Shown: one piece after another, positions 1-8,119 of the stretch | Layout of the letters: each line of letters begins with the position of its first letter | How positions within the stretch are numbered: position 1 is the stretch's first letter | Assembly: GCF_000798815.1 (NCBI RefSeq) | Contig: NZ_JTLD01000033.1 | Span: 62,001-126,000 of the forward strand | Direction of reading: 5' to 3' | DNA from: Alistipes sp. ZOR0009 | GTDB lineage: Bacteria > Bacteroidota > Bacteroidia > Bacteroidales > ZOR0009 | DNA: 64,000 nt | Notes under the pieces: generated by a model | The model's database searches: none | Seen by the model: only the letters and a program-made list of their open reading frames with translations | What the model was told of the DNA's origin: nothing | Position numbers and translations under genes: made by a program

Positions 1-35
1 CCGTGGATACGATAATCAATTTAAGGAGGTAAAAA

Positions 36-815
36 ATGGGAGTACAGGATATATCGTGGGTTGACCTTGGGCTAGGATACCTTTTGCTGGTGATTCCGCT
101 GCTTGCCTTTCGGTACTACCAAACGGGGCTGGTGCGCAGTACGCTTATTGCCATTGCCCGAATGACCGTTCAGCTGCTGCTGGTAGGTGCCTACCTCGGC
201 GTAATATTTCGATGGAATAGCGCATGGGTAAACATCCTGTGGGTAGTAGCTATGGTGGTGGTGGCAGCCTTTACCGTGGTTAGGCGAAGCGAGCTGAGCC
301 GTAAACTATTTCTTGTTCCCGTGCTGATTGCCATTGCAGCCAGCGTTTTGCTGGTAGACGTCTACTTCCTAGGTGTTGTGGTGCGCCTCGACTTTCTTTT
401 TGATGCCCGCTACTTTATTCCGATTACCGGAATGCTAATTGGAAACTGCCTATCCAACAATATTGTTGCGCTAAATACCTTTTACCATAGCCTTAGCAAG
501 GAGCAAACCCTTTACCGATTTGCGCTGGCCAACGGCGCAACCCGTAACGAGGCGCTGGCAGGCTTTATGCGCGAGGCGCTTCGAAAATCGCTAAATCCCA
601 CCATTGCTACCACGGCGGTGGTAGGCCTTATTTCCCTGCCGGGGATGATGACCGGGCAAATACTGGGAGGTTCTAACCCCGAGGTAGCCATAAAGTACCA
701 AATAATGATTATGATTACCATTCTGGTATCTACCCTGCTAACGGTAATTCTTTCTATCCTTATCTGCAACCGCTTTGTTTTCGACGGCTTTGGTCGTTTA
801 AGGACGGGAAAATAG
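36..815 (+). CDS. fetB: FetB-type (UPF0014) ABC transporter permease
   Basis: Integral inner-membrane protein of about seven hydrophobic segments and 259 residues, the usual length for UPF0014. Family hallmarks are RMTVQLLLVGAYLG near residue 42, YFIPITGMLIGN near 127, and the C-terminal run with LPGMMTGQILGG and a YQIMIM stretch. Known members (E. coli FetB/YbbM) pair with the ATPase FetA and are linked to iron export and peroxide resistance. A strong AAGGAGG sits 7 bases before the ATG. The first 35 bases may hold the tail of an upstream gene, perhaps fetA, ending at 15 or 32 depending on frame; too little is visible to say. The family call is secure; the metal specificity is inference. Confidence 0.9.
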   Translation: MGVQDISWVDLGLGYLLLVIPLLAFRYYQTGLVRSTLIAIARMTVQLLLVGAYLGVIFRWNSAWVNILWVVAMVVVAAFTVVRRSELSRKLFLVPVLIAIAASVLLVDVYFLGVVVRLDFLFDARYFIPITGMLIGNCLSNNIVALNTFYHSLSKEQTLYRFALANGATRNEALAGFMREALRKSLNPTIATTAVVGLISLPGMMTGQILGGSNPEVAIKYQIMIMITILVSTLLTVILSILICNRFVFDGFGRLRTGK

Positions 816-870
816 GCAAACCCTGCTTGTAGCGCCCTCTGTGCAGGGGTAGACTCCCTTTTTAGGCTGA
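816..870. other. intergenic DNA before repeat array 1
   Basis: Short stretch between the fetB stop and the first recognisable 21-bp unit. I see no clear terminator hairpin for fetB here. Confidence 0.4.
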
Positions 871-1106
871 TCTAAAGCGTTTCCCTCGCGTGGTTAGGAG
901 TTTTTCTTGCAAGGAAAAGAGTTTTCCTCGCGAGGTTAGGAGTTTTCCTCGCAAGGAAAAGAGTTTTTCCTGTGAGGTTAAGAGTTTTCCTTGCAAGGAA
1001 AAGAGTTTTTGTCGCGAGGTTAGGAGTTTTCCTCGCAAGGAAAAGAGTTTTTCCCGTGAGGTTAAGAGTTTTCCTTGCAAGGTTAGGAGTTTTTGTCGCG
1101 AGGTTA
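871..1106. repeat. repeat array 1: 21-bp tandem units, 42-bp higher order, with hairpins
   Basis: Ten clear units begin at 892, 913, 934, 955, 976, 997, 1018, 1039, 1060 and 1081, exactly 21 bases apart. A degenerate unit (16 of 21 matches) starts at 871 and a partial one ends near 1106. Units alternate between a GGTTAGGAGTTTT type and a GGAAAAGAGTTTT type, giving a 42-bp super-period. Where a GGTTA unit meets a GGAAAA unit they form a palindrome: 985-1002 is a perfect 18-bp palindrome, with imperfect copies at 901, 943 and 1027. Because 21 is divisible by three, several frames on both strands stay open across the array, so heptad-repeat ORFs here are not evidence of coding. It lies between convergent genes (fetB and the minus-strand gene ending at 1417). 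Confidence 0.95.
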
Positions 1107-1360
1107 TCTCTTAGCTCTTCAACATTTTCATTTAGCATTGGATGAATTCAAGGAGCTGTGTTTACCCTCTTTTTTTCGGAAAACAGAATTACACCTGCCT
1201 AAAGGTGGTTACGGGATGGCCAACGAGGCCGATGGTGTAGGCGAGGGCGGATAGCCGATGGCGCGGCTAGGCAAGCAACTTGGGTGGCGATACTAGGCCA
1301 AAAGGGATCTCCGCTGCGAGAAGCAATTCTTTGAGCGGCACTTTGCGATACCCGCAAATG
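1107..1360. other. gene-free interval after repeat array 1
   Basis: About 250 bases without a credible ORF, RNA gene or repeat. The second half (about 1200-1300) is noticeably more G+C-rich than the AT-rich bases before it. I see no motif I can name. Confidence 0.5.
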
Positions 1361-1392
1361 AAAAAATCCCCAAAGCAAGGCTTCGGGGATTT
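1361..1392 (-). terminator. intrinsic terminator of the gene at 1417-2070
   Basis: AAATCCCC at 1364-1371 pairs with GGGGATTT at 1385-1392. Read on the minus strand, the hairpin is followed by a T run (A tract 1361-1366). It sits 25 bases after the stop of the minus-strand gene. Confidence 0.85.
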
Positions 1393-1416
1393 CGTATTTT
1401 AAGGTTTCAGTACTAT

Positions 1417-2070
1417 TTATTTGATAATATAGTCGTAGTGGATGATGTCGGTACCCACGGTATCGACGTTGATGTACTTAATCATGGCGGCGGCAACGTC
1501 GGTGGCCTTTACGGCACGGTACTTACGGAGCTTGCCTACCATCAGCAGGTTTAGCACACCCGATAGCGAGTGTCCAATCGATTCGGCTAGGCGATGCTCC
1601 TTGCGCTTGCCCAGCAGCAGCGAGGGGCGAAGCACTACCGTACGCCTAAAAGCTTCGGCGATGATGGCCTCCTCCATTTTTCCTTTGGTCTTAAGGTAAA
1701 AGTTGTTGGACTTACGCTGCGCCCCCACCGACGAAACGACGGCGATGTTCTTCACGCCGTTTTTGCGGGCGTGCTTGGCAATTTTTTTGGGGATGGTGTA
1801 GTCCACATACTTGAAGTTTTCCTGCGATTTGGCCTTCTTAATGGTGGTGCCGATGCAGATAAACAGATCGTCGCCAAACAGATGCTCGGCGGCGCTCTTG
1901 GGTTTCTCTAGCGTATTTTCGATAAACGTTATTTTTTGGCTCTCAACCGAGGGCTTTCGTCGGCCTATGGCCACAATTTCGGCGTAGCGTTCGTCTGCTA
2001 CAAGCTGCTCTAGAAGGGCGGTTCCAACAAGTCCTGTTCCGCCGATTACGATAGCAATTTTCGTGTTCAT
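1417..2070 (-). CDS. NAD(P)-binding Rossmann oxidoreductase, atypical SDR, HTATIP2/YraR-like
   Basis: Starts with the dinucleotide-binding motif GGTGLVG (residues 9-15) after a hydrophobic strand, typical of atypical short-chain dehydrogenases. Further family features are CIGTTIKKAKSQ near residue 72, VVSSVGA near 113, where the serine stands in for the usual catalytic Ser, and YLKTKGKMEEA at about 125-135, which supplies a Tyr-x3-Lys-like pair. The 217-residue length fits the HTATIP2/NAD(P)H-binding group (PF13460-like). Substrate unknown. It stands alone, with its own terminator at 1361-1392 and a divergent promoter region shared with purM. The start is an ATG at 2070. Confidence 0.75.
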   Translation of the reverse strand: MNTKIAIVIGGTGLVGTALLEQLVADERYAEIVAIGRRKPSVESQKITFIENTLEKPKSAAEHLFGDDLFICIGTTIKKAKSQENFKYVDYTIPKKIAKHARKNGVKNIAVVSSVGAQRKSNNFYLKTKGKMEEAIIAEAFRRTVVLRPSLLLGKRKEHRLAESIGHSLSGVLNLLMVGKLRKYRAVKATDVAAAMIKYINVDTVGTDIIHYDYIIK

Positions 2071-2244
2071 TAGCTGGTGTCGCTTTGTGGTGCTACAAAA
2101 GCAGCGCTGTTGTTTGGTAGTTAAAGATAGGTATCAAATTAGGAAAGCCCATCGGCAAACAAAAAACAGCCGATTAATTAACGTTAAATAGGCTGTTTTG
2201 GAAATTTGGCGGCCATATCAATTTTAGGATTGGCCAGACAGTTG

Positions 2245-2252
2245 TATCTTTG
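2245..2252 (+). promoter_or_regulatory. Bacteroidota -7 promoter element for purM
   Basis: TATCTTTG matches the TAnnTTTG consensus and lies 30 bases before the purM ATG. I see no convincing TTTG at the expected upstream spacing. Confidence 0.5.
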
Positions 2253-2282
2253 CTAAGCTTTTAATAAAAAATCGACAAACCG

Positions 2283-3461
2283 ATGACCAACTCTTCGAGA
2301 TACGACCAACGCGGTGTATCTGCATCAAAGGAAGATGTGCATAGCGCCATCAAGAATCTGGATAAAGGTTTATTCCCAAAGGCATTTTGTAAAGTCGTTC
2401 CCGACATTCTCACCGGCGATCCCGAGTCGTGCGTGGTGATGCATGCCGATGGGGCGGGTACCAAATCGTCGTTGGCCTACATGTACTGGAAGGAGACTGG
2501 CGACCTGTCGGTTTGGCGAGGCATCGCACAGGACGCGATTGTGATGAATATCGACGACCTGCTTTGTGTGGGAATCACCGATAACATCCTGCTTTCGTCT
2601 ACCATTGGGCGTAATAAGCAGCTAATCCCCGGCGAGGTTATCGCGGCCATCATCAACGGCACCGAAGACTTTGTGCAGGAGATACGCAGCCTTGGCGTGG
2701 AGATCCTGCTAACCGGCGGCGAAACGGCAGACGTGGGCGACTTGGTGCGCACCATCATTGTGGATAGCACGGTTACGGCCCGCATTAAGCGCAGCGATAT
2801 TATCAGCAACGATAGGATTCGCCCTGGCGACGTGGTGGTCGGGCTCGAGTCGTACGGACAGGCTACCTACGAGAAGGAGTACAATGGAGGAATGGGAAGC
2901 AACGGGCTAACGTCTGCGCGTCACGATGTGTTTGCGCACGGGTTGGCATCTAAATACCCCGAGAGCTTCGACGCCTCGATTCCTGACAACCTGGTTTACT
3001 CGGGCAAGTATAACCTCACCGATATCGACCCCGAAACGGGCGTTACCATGGGTAAGCTGGTGCTATCGCCAACACGTACCTACGCTCCGGTGGTTAAGGC
3101 GGTGCTGGATAGGATGCGTGCCGAGGTTCATGGGATGGTACACTGCTCGGGTGGCGCACAAACCAAGGTGCTGCACTTTGTAGACGACGTGCACGTGGTA
3201 AAGGATAACCTTTTCCCGATACCTCCGCTGTTCCGCTACATCAAGGAGTGCTCGGGTACCGAGTGGAAGGAGATGTACAAGGTGTACAACATGGGCCATC
3301 GCATGGAGTTTTACGTAGCGCCAGAGCATGCGCAGGCGGTTATCGAAATCAGCGAGTCGTTTGGCATTAAGGCGCAGGTGGTGGGCCGCGTAGAGGCTTC
3401 GAGCAACGGTGCTAAGGTTACCGTTAAGAGCGAACACGGCGAGTTTGTTTACGAAAAGTAG
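2283..3461 (+). CDS. purM: phosphoribosylformylglycinamidine cyclo-ligase (AIR synthase), Bacteroidota long form
   Basis: Catalyses ATP-dependent ring closure of FGAM to 5-aminoimidazole ribotide, the fifth step of purine synthesis, in the cytosol. Visible family features are the N-terminal RYDQRGVSASKEDVH (residues 6-20), the Mg/ATP-binding HADGAGTKSSLAYMYW near 54-69, the MNIDDLLCVG near 88-97 and the GGETADVGD near 145-153. The C-terminal half keeps the PurM-C fold signal (GQATYEKEYNGGMGSNGLTSAR near 193). At 392 residues it is longer than the E. coli enzyme (about 345) but typical for Bacteroidota. It is a monocistronic gene with a promoter element at 2245 and a terminator at 3486. Confidence 0.88.
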   Translation: MTNSSRYDQRGVSASKEDVHSAIKNLDKGLFPKAFCKVVPDILTGDPESCVVMHADGAGTKSSLAYMYWKETGDLSVWRGIAQDAIVMNIDDLLCVGITDNILLSSTIGRNKQLIPGEVIAAIINGTEDFVQEIRSLGVEILLTGGETADVGDLVRTIIVDSTVTARIKRSDIISNDRIRPGDVVVGLESYGQATYEKEYNGGMGSNGLTSARHDVFAHGLASKYPESFDASIPDNLVYSGKYNLTDIDPETGVTMGKLVLSPTRTYAPVVKAVLDRMRAEVHGMVHCSGGAQTKVLHFVDDVHVVKDNLFPIPPLFRYIKECSGTEWKEMYKVYNMGHRMEFYVAPEHAQAVIEISESFGIKAQVVGRVEASSNGAKVTVKSEHGEFVYEK

Positions 3462-3485
3462 AAGCGTACCCTTACGCATAACGAT

Positions 3486-3527
3486 AAAAAGCGATGTAGG
3501 AATCTCCTGCATCGCTTTTCTTTTAGG
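3486..3527 (+). terminator. intrinsic terminator of purM
   Basis: AAAAGCGATG TAGGA pairs with TCCTG CATCGCTTTT around a three-base loop, followed by CTTTT. It begins 25 bases after the purM stop. Confidence 0.9.
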
Positions 3528-3555
3528 TAGCTATGTGATGTTGGACTGTTGGTGG

Positions 3556-4206
3556 TTAGTAGCCAATTGTAAACCGCTCGTAATGGTGCGCCTCTGTTTC
3601 CAGCTCGTCAATCATTGCAAGGGCATAATCTTCTACCGAGATGTGGCTCTCTCCGTTGGCGTCGACAATAAGATCGTCTTTGCCTAAACGAAATACGCCG
3701 GTGCGCTCGCCGGGAGCGAGGTGGCCTGCAGGAGAAAAGAATACCCAGTCGATATCCTTCTCGTTGGCAAGCGTATTTAGGTAAAACTCGCCAAGCGATC
3801 TTACCGCAGGCATAATTTCTTCGGGAATAACGCCAGCATCGACTACACGAAGGTTTGGTGCACAGAATAGGGTGCCTGCTCCTCCAACGCACAGCAGCCG
3901 CTTTGTTCCCGACGCCTTGGCTCCTTTTAGGATGGCGGGATAAACGGTTAGCGTCTCCTGGTAAATGTTGGGGTTGCTCCATCCTGGATTGTAGGCGCTG
4001 ATAATGGCATCGGTGCCTTGGCCAAGCTTCGCAATGGCGTCAGCCGAAGAGGCATCCGCCTTAACAACCTCTAGGTTTGGGTGCTTTACGGTAATTTTAT
4101 CAGGATTGCGCACCGCTGCAACAACCTGATGTCCTCTGCTAAGGGCCTCGTTCAAAATGGCGGCCCCTACAAAACCGCTTGCACCAATAAGTAGTACCTT
4201 TTTCAT
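3556..4206 (-). CDS. NAD(P)H-binding atypical SDR protein (YwnB-like)
   Basis: 216 residues starting with KKVLLIGASGFVGAAI, the GxxGxxG Rossmann motif of the NAD(P)H-binding family. VVAAVRNPDKI near 28-38 is the site that usually reads the 2'-phosphate of NADPH, and the segment VGGAGTLF near 107-114 follows the family pattern. Proteins of this kind (YwnB and related) are often listed as flavin or NAD(P)H reductases but rarely have known substrates. It diverges from the HxlR regulator at 4466. That pairing is a common arrangement in which HxlR controls the reductase gene, so a redox or electrophile response is a fair inference, not a demonstrated one. Confidence 0.75.
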   Translation of the reverse strand: MKKVLLIGASGFVGAAILNEALSRGHQVVAAVRNPDKITVKHPNLEVVKADASSADAIAKLGQGTDAIISAYNPGWSNPNIYQETLTVYPAILKGAKASGTKRLLCVGGAGTLFCAPNLRVVDAGVIPEEIMPAVRSLGEFYLNTLANEKDIDWVFFSPAGHLAPGERTGVFRLGKDDLIVDANGESHISVEDYALAMIDELETEAHHYERFTIGY

Positions 4207-4433
4207 TATTATCTGTTTTTTGTTATCAATTTCGTTGCTAGGGCGAGGTTTGCCACCTTCTTAAAACAAAGGTGAGGCTATTTTGATAATAACGCAATAA
4301 GATACTTGAACGTTAGATAGTTACTTTTTGGTGACGATTGCTACTATTCAGCTATTTGAAATTCTATTTTTTTTGTAATTTTTTTTGAATGGCAAGAATA
4401 GCAGTCGTATAGGACAAAAAGCAGATTGTTTTC

Positions 4434-4441
4434 TAACTTTG
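4434..4441 (+). promoter_or_regulatory. Bacteroidota -7 element for the HxlR regulator
   Basis: TAACTTTG matches TAnnTTTG and ends 24 bases before the ATG at 4466. It argues against an in-frame upstream ATG at 4385, which would lie before the promoter. Confidence 0.55.
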
Positions 4442-4465
4442 CGATCTAATAAAATTGTGCTACCA

Positions 4466-4837
4466 ATGGCAAACCAAGTTGATACAAGCCTTTTCCTTCC
4501 CAACTGCCCCATTCGTAATATCCTTACTCGTATTGGCGACAAGTGGTCGATACTGGTGCTGTACACGTTGGCGCAGAATGGAACCATGCGCTTTAATGCG
4601 TTGCAGAAGGAAATTCCCGACATATCGCAGAAGATGCTTACCGTTACGTTGCGTGTGCTGGAGGAGGATGGTTTGGTTAACCGCCAGGTTTATGCAGAGG
4701 TTCCCCCAAAGGTAGAATATACGCTTACCGAGAGGGCGCATAGCTTTTTACCCCACATGAATGCGCTTATCGCTTGGGCAAAAGAAAATATGAACGATAT
4801 AATGGCTGATAGGGCGAAGAGCTCCGAAGGCCTATAG
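4466..4837 (+). CDS. HxlR-family winged-helix transcriptional regulator
   Basis: DNA-binding protein of 123 residues. The start is set at the ATG opening MANQVDTSLF; an in-frame ATG at 4385 would add 27 unrelated residues and overlap the promoter. HxlR features are the N-terminal CPIRNILTRIGDKWSILVLY (residues 15-34), MRFNALQKEIPDISQKMLT (wing-helix recognition region, about 43-61) and TLRVLEEDGLVNRQVY followed by PPKVEYTLTE. The cysteine at the start of the CPI motif is the conserved redox- or electrophile-sensing position in several HxlR and YodB proteins. It probably regulates the divergent oxidoreductase gene at 3556-4206 and possibly itself. Confidence 0.88.
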   Translation: MANQVDTSLFLPNCPIRNILTRIGDKWSILVLYTLAQNGTMRFNALQKEIPDISQKMLTVTLRVLEEDGLVNRQVYAEVPPKVEYTLTERAHSFLPHMNALIAWAKENMNDIMADRAKSSEGL

Positions 4838-4838
4838 C

Positions 4839-4873
4839 AAAAAGCGATGTGGAAAACACCACATCGCTTTTTG
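4839..4873. terminator. bidirectional terminator between hxlR-type gene and mscS
   Basis: AAAAAGCGATGTGG pairs with CCACATCGCTTTTT, with A and T tracts on the two sides, between convergent stops at 4837 and 4875. Confidence 0.9.
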
Positions 4874-4874
4874 T

Positions 4875-5711
4875 TTAGTTCTTGAGATGAACAACCCGTT
4901 GTGGAAACGGTATCTCCACATTCTCCTCATTAAATCGTCGGTTAATCTCGAAGCGCAAATCGCTGCGGATGGCTCCAATAAAGAAGGAGTTGAGCGACCA
5001 GAACTTCAGCTGGAAATCGAGCGAGCTATCGCCAAAGTTGGTAAAGCGTACAATAATATCATGATCCTTGTCGAACAGAATGTCGGGATGGCTTTTGGCC
5101 ACCTCGGTTAGGATGCGCTTTACCTTCTCGGTGTCGGAACCGTAGGCAACGCCCACCGAAACATCAAAACGGGTGGCCTGCTTGTTATGGCTCCAGTTTA
5201 TCACATTCTCGTTGATAAATCGGTGGTTGGGTACCAGTATTTCAATATCGTCGGGGGTGATAATGGTTGAGGTACGCAGGTTTATTTGGATAACCTTGCC
5301 AACAAGCCCATCTACCTCTACCACGTCGTTTACCTTAATGGTGCGCTCAAATAGGATGATGATGCCAGATACAATATCGTTGAAGGTTTGCTGCAGCCCA
5401 AGTCCCAATCCTACAAATAGCGCCGCCGAACCAGCCAAAAGAATGGAGACGTCGATACCTAGCGCCTTTAGCATGAAGGAGAATGATATAATCCAGACAA
5501 AGTATTTTATCAGGAGGTAGATGGAATGGTACTTTCCCTTATCGAGCGCCTCCTCGTGCCTGCGTGCCCTGCGGTATAGCAGCCGCTTAATAATAAAGAG
5601 CACCAGCTTGGTGATGAGGTAGAGAATGGCCACAATCACCAGCTGATAAACATGGATGGTTAGCTTATCGAACTCGAAGAGGTTGTACATTAAAATTTCT
5701 CGGAGCGTCAT
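4875..5711 (-). CDS. mscS: MscS-family small-conductance mechanosensitive channel
   Basis: Inner-membrane channel that opens under membrane tension during hypo-osmotic shock. Of its 278 residues, three hydrophobic segments come first (about 18-40, 65-85, 88-110). The third is the pore helix with the Gly/Ala-rich pattern GSAALFVGLGLGLQQTFND and the following GIIILFER, the family signature. The cytosolic beta domain carries VNDVVEVDGLVGKVIQINLR and TIITPDDIEILVPN. The C-terminal alpha-beta domain ends near IPFPQRVVHLKN, a classic MscS tail. Either the ATG at 5711 or the one at 5690 (MYNLFEF) could be the start. It is monocistronic and shares the terminator at 4839. Confidence 0.92.
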   Translation of the reverse strand: MTLREILMYNLFEFDKLTIHVYQLVIVAILYLITKLVLFIIKRLLYRRARRHEEALDKGKYHSIYLLIKYFVWIISFSFMLKALGIDVSILLAGSAALFVGLGLGLQQTFNDIVSGIIILFERTIKVNDVVEVDGLVGKVIQINLRTSTIITPDDIEILVPNHRFINENVINWSHNKQATRFDVSVGVAYGSDTEKVKRILTEVAKSHPDILFDKDHDIIVRFTNFGDSSLDFQLKFWSLNSFFIGAIRSDLRFEINRRFNEENVEIPFPQRVVHLKN

Positions 5712-5848
5712 ACGAATATATTTTGTTGGTTGATATCACGAAATTACCATATACTACTAAACATATAATCATTAAAAAAGCATAATTTTCAGAGCGAATT
5801 TCTACGCAGATAACCAAATTTGTAGTAGCACAAACAAAATAGACGCGA

Positions 5849-6502
5849 ATGTTGAACTTTATAGAGCAGTTTTGGGGAGCACGGCTAAAGAGTATTTCCA
5901 AAGCGTTTGAAAAAAATGGCTTCGAGGTGACCCTTTGTAAAACCATAGAGGATGCCCGCAATGCCATCGTGGAGATTGTTAAGCACGAGAAGCCTGCCGC
6001 TGTTTCGTATGGCGACTCCATGTCGTTGAGGAGTACCGGAGCGCTTGAGGTGATTAAGGCAATGAAAGATGTTAGCTTTATCGACGGCTTTAACCATTCG
6101 ATGCCCCGAGAAGAGCGGCTGGCATTGCGTAGGCAGGCGTTAACCTGCGATTTGTTTTTGGCAGGTGTAAATGCTTTTACGGCTAAAGGGCAGCTCGTTT
6201 GGCTCGACATGATTGGCAACCGTATTGCTCCAATTTCGTTTGGTCCTAAAACCGTTGTTCTTGTGGTTGGACGAAATAAGCTAACGGCCAACCTCGAAGA
6301 GGCAATGTCGCGTGTTCGTACCTATGCGGCACCAATCAACGCCATTAAGCACACCGATTTTAAGACACCTTGCCAAACAACCGGGACCTGCCACGATTGT
6401 GCTAGCCCTCATCGAATTTGTAACAGCTGGCTAATTATGGAGAAATCGTTTCCAGTTGGTCGTGTTAAGCTTATTTTAGTTGACGAAGATCTGGGTCTTT
6501 AA
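5849..6502 (+). CDS. LUD-domain (LutC/YkgG-like) protein with C-terminal Cys cluster
   Basis: 217-residue protein of the DUF162/LUD family. Signals are AAVSYGDSMSLRSTGALEVI (about 50-69), LALRRQALTCDLFLAGVNAF and TAKGQLVWLDMIGNRIAPISFGP. LutC with LutA and LutB forms an L-lactate oxidation complex, but neither partner is nearby, so this is a solitary LUD protein of unknown role. The C-terminal segment has a Cys-rich stretch, CQTTGTCHDC then RICN (about 174-190), which could bind a metal or Fe-S centre and is seen in a subset of stand-alone members. It lies 96 bases upstream of the amrA-amrS-amrB operon, on the same strand. Confidence 0.82.
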   Translation: MLNFIEQFWGARLKSISKAFEKNGFEVTLCKTIEDARNAIVEIVKHEKPAAVSYGDSMSLRSTGALEVIKAMKDVSFIDGFNHSMPREERLALRRQALTCDLFLAGVNAFTAKGQLVWLDMIGNRIAPISFGPKTVVLVVGRNKLTANLEEAMSRVRTYAAPINAIKHTDFKTPCQTTGTCHDCASPHRICNSWLIMEKSFPVGRVKLILVDEDLGL

Positions 6503-6598
6503 CAACCATTGTTGTTTTATATCGTATTAATGTAAGGAGATTGCGGGTGTAATTCGGTAATCTCTTTACATTTTGCAGTAAACCATAAAGCATCAGCT

Positions 6599-7111
6599 AT
6601 GACAGAACCTTGTAGTGTACATGTAAAGCTGGCAAAGGAGGCTATCGAAGCTGCTTTTTCGGGGGGAAAAGTATCGCCGCTACAGGCGCACGAGCTAACC
6701 CTTCCTGCGGCCTGCTTCGTCTCCCTTCACATGACCGATGGCGCCTTAAGAGGCTGCATTGGTACGCTTGAGCCTCGGAAGAGTTCGCTCTATGAGGAGA
6801 TAATCGCCAACTCTTTGTCTGCAGCGTTTCATGATCCTCGCTTTGAGCCTCTACGTCAGGAGGAGTTAGGCCATCTTTATATATCGGTTGACGTACTGCA
6901 TGTGCCCGAGCCAATCGCTTCGGCTGAAGAGTTAGACCCGTTGATTTATGGTGTTATTGTGGAACGAGGTAATAGAAGAGGTGTGCTACTACCCAACCTC
7001 CCCTCCATTGCTACCGTAGATAGGCAGCTGGCGATTGCAAAAAGCAAAGCTGGCATTGGAGCCGAGGAGAAGGTTACTCTGTATAGATTTATGGTTGATA
7101 GATATTTTTAG
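6599..7111 (+). CDS. amrA: AmmeMemoRadiSam system protein A (AMMECR1 domain)
   Basis: 170 residues, the full length of a stand-alone AMMECR1 domain. The hallmark LRGCIGTLEP is at about 49-58, followed by ANSLSAAFHDPRFEPL and LYISVDVLHVPEPI, which are typical of the family. The function of AMMECR1 proteins is not firmly established. In bacteria and archaea they are encoded with a Memo-like protein and a radical SAM enzyme, exactly as here: amrS starts 6 bases after this stop. The three genes run in the order A, radical SAM, B on one strand, which strongly suggests one transcript and joint function. No promoter motif is clear, though TACATTTTG near 6565 is close to the consensus. Confidence 0.9.
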   Translation: MTEPCSVHVKLAKEAIEAAFSGGKVSPLQAHELTLPAACFVSLHMTDGALRGCIGTLEPRKSSLYEEIIANSLSAAFHDPRFEPLRQEELGHLYISVDVLHVPEPIASAEELDPLIYGVIVERGNRRGVLLPNLPSIATVDRQLAIAKSKAGIGAEEKVTLYRFMVDRYF

Positions 7112-7117
7112 CAACAT

Positions 7118-8119
7118 ATGGAGGCAAAGTATTACGTATCGGAGAATGGTAAGGTGAGATGCTTGCTCTGTCCGCACAGATGCGCCATTGCCGAGGGGAA
7201 ATCGGGTATTTGTAGGGTGCGTAAAAACATTAATGGGCGGTTAACCGCCATCAGCTACGGGCTGATATCCGCTTTGGCGCTCGATCCCATCGAGAAGAAG
7301 CCGTTATACCACTTCTATCCTGGTTCAAAGATCCTTTCGTTAGGAAATGTTGGGTGTAACTTTGCGTGTCAGTTTTGTCAAAACCATGTTATTGCGCAGG
7401 CGGTAGAGTTTGACTTTGATAGGTATGAGCAAAATATCGCCCCAGACTTTGTGGTTAAGAAAGCAAAGGCTGCAGTGGCCGATGGAAACATTGGCGTTGC
7501 ATATACCTACAACGAGCCAACCGTTGGCTTCGAGTTTATGCTCGATATTGCCAGCCGGGTAAAGGCTAAGGGGCTAAAGAATGTAATGGTATCAAATGGT
7601 TTTATCGAAACTGAGCCATTAAAGGAGCTTCTAGATGTTGTTGATGCCTTTAATATCGATTTGAAGTCGAGCACTAACGAGTTTTATGCGCACTTACTGG
7701 GTGGCAAGCGCGATCCTGTTCTGAATACGCTCCTAGAGATAGATAGAGCTGGCAGACATTTGGAGATAACCTACCTTGTTATTCCTGACGAGAACGATAA
7801 TCGTGGGGAGTTTCGTAAAACTTGCCAATGGATTGCTTCCAATTTGGGGCCATCTACCGTTTTGCATGTTACCCGCTACTTTCCTAACTACCATTTTAAC
7901 CAACCGCCAACGTCGCTTACCTCCATTCTCGATTTGTACGGTATTGCAAGGGAGCATCTGCAGCATGTGTATCTTGGGAATACGGGTATGTCGGAGTATA
8001 GCAACACCTACTGCGACCATTGCGGGAAGCTAATGGTGGAGCGGCGAAGCTATCAGGCCAACCTGCTGGGATTATCGAAGGACGGTAAGTGTTTGGGATG
8101 CGGTAATGTTGCATGGTAA
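7118..8119 (+). CDS. amrS: AmmeMemoRadiSam system radical SAM enzyme
   Basis: 333-residue radical SAM protein. The iron-sulfur motif CxxxCxxC is GCNFACQFCQNH with C80, C84 and C87. Four upstream cysteines (C15, C18, C22, C32) in RCLLCPHRCAIAEGKSGICR give the PflA-like N-terminal zinc or cluster segment usual in this family. A C-terminal segment has CDHCGKL and later CLGCGN, a second likely zinc site. YTYNEPTVGFEFM and NIDLKSSTNEFY are conserved family stretches of the TIM barrel. The substrate is not known to me. It overlaps or abuts amrB and follows amrA by 6 bases, so the three are probably translationally coupled. Confidence 0.93.
   Translation: MEAKYYVSENGKVRCLLCPHRCAIAEGKSGICRVRKNINGRLTAISYGLISALALDPIEKKPLYHFYPGSKILSLGNVGCNFACQFCQNHVIAQAVEFDFDRYEQNIAPDFVVKKAKAAVADGNIGVAYTYNEPTVGFEFMLDIASRVKAKGLKNVMVSNGFIETEPLKELLDVVDAFNIDLKSSTNEFYAHLLGGKRDPVLNTLLEIDRAGRHLEITYLVIPDENDNRGEFRKTCQWIASNLGPSTVLHVTRYFPNYHFNQPPTSLTSILDLYGIAREHLQHVYLGNTGMSEYSNTYCDHCGKLMVERRSYQANLLGLSKDGKCLGCGNVAW

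Noticed and set aside
1-35. End of an upstream gene, perhaps fetA
   Set aside because: Two frames give plausible stops (15 and 32) and too few codons are visible to choose.
862-1138. Overlapping ORFs on both strands coding heptad repeats (for example GKLLTSR)
   Set aside because: A 21-bp period keeps several frames open at once; three frames are open on two strands, so none is supported as a gene.
4385-4465. Upstream start for the HxlR regulator
   Set aside because: It precedes the TAACTTTG element and adds residues unlike the family.
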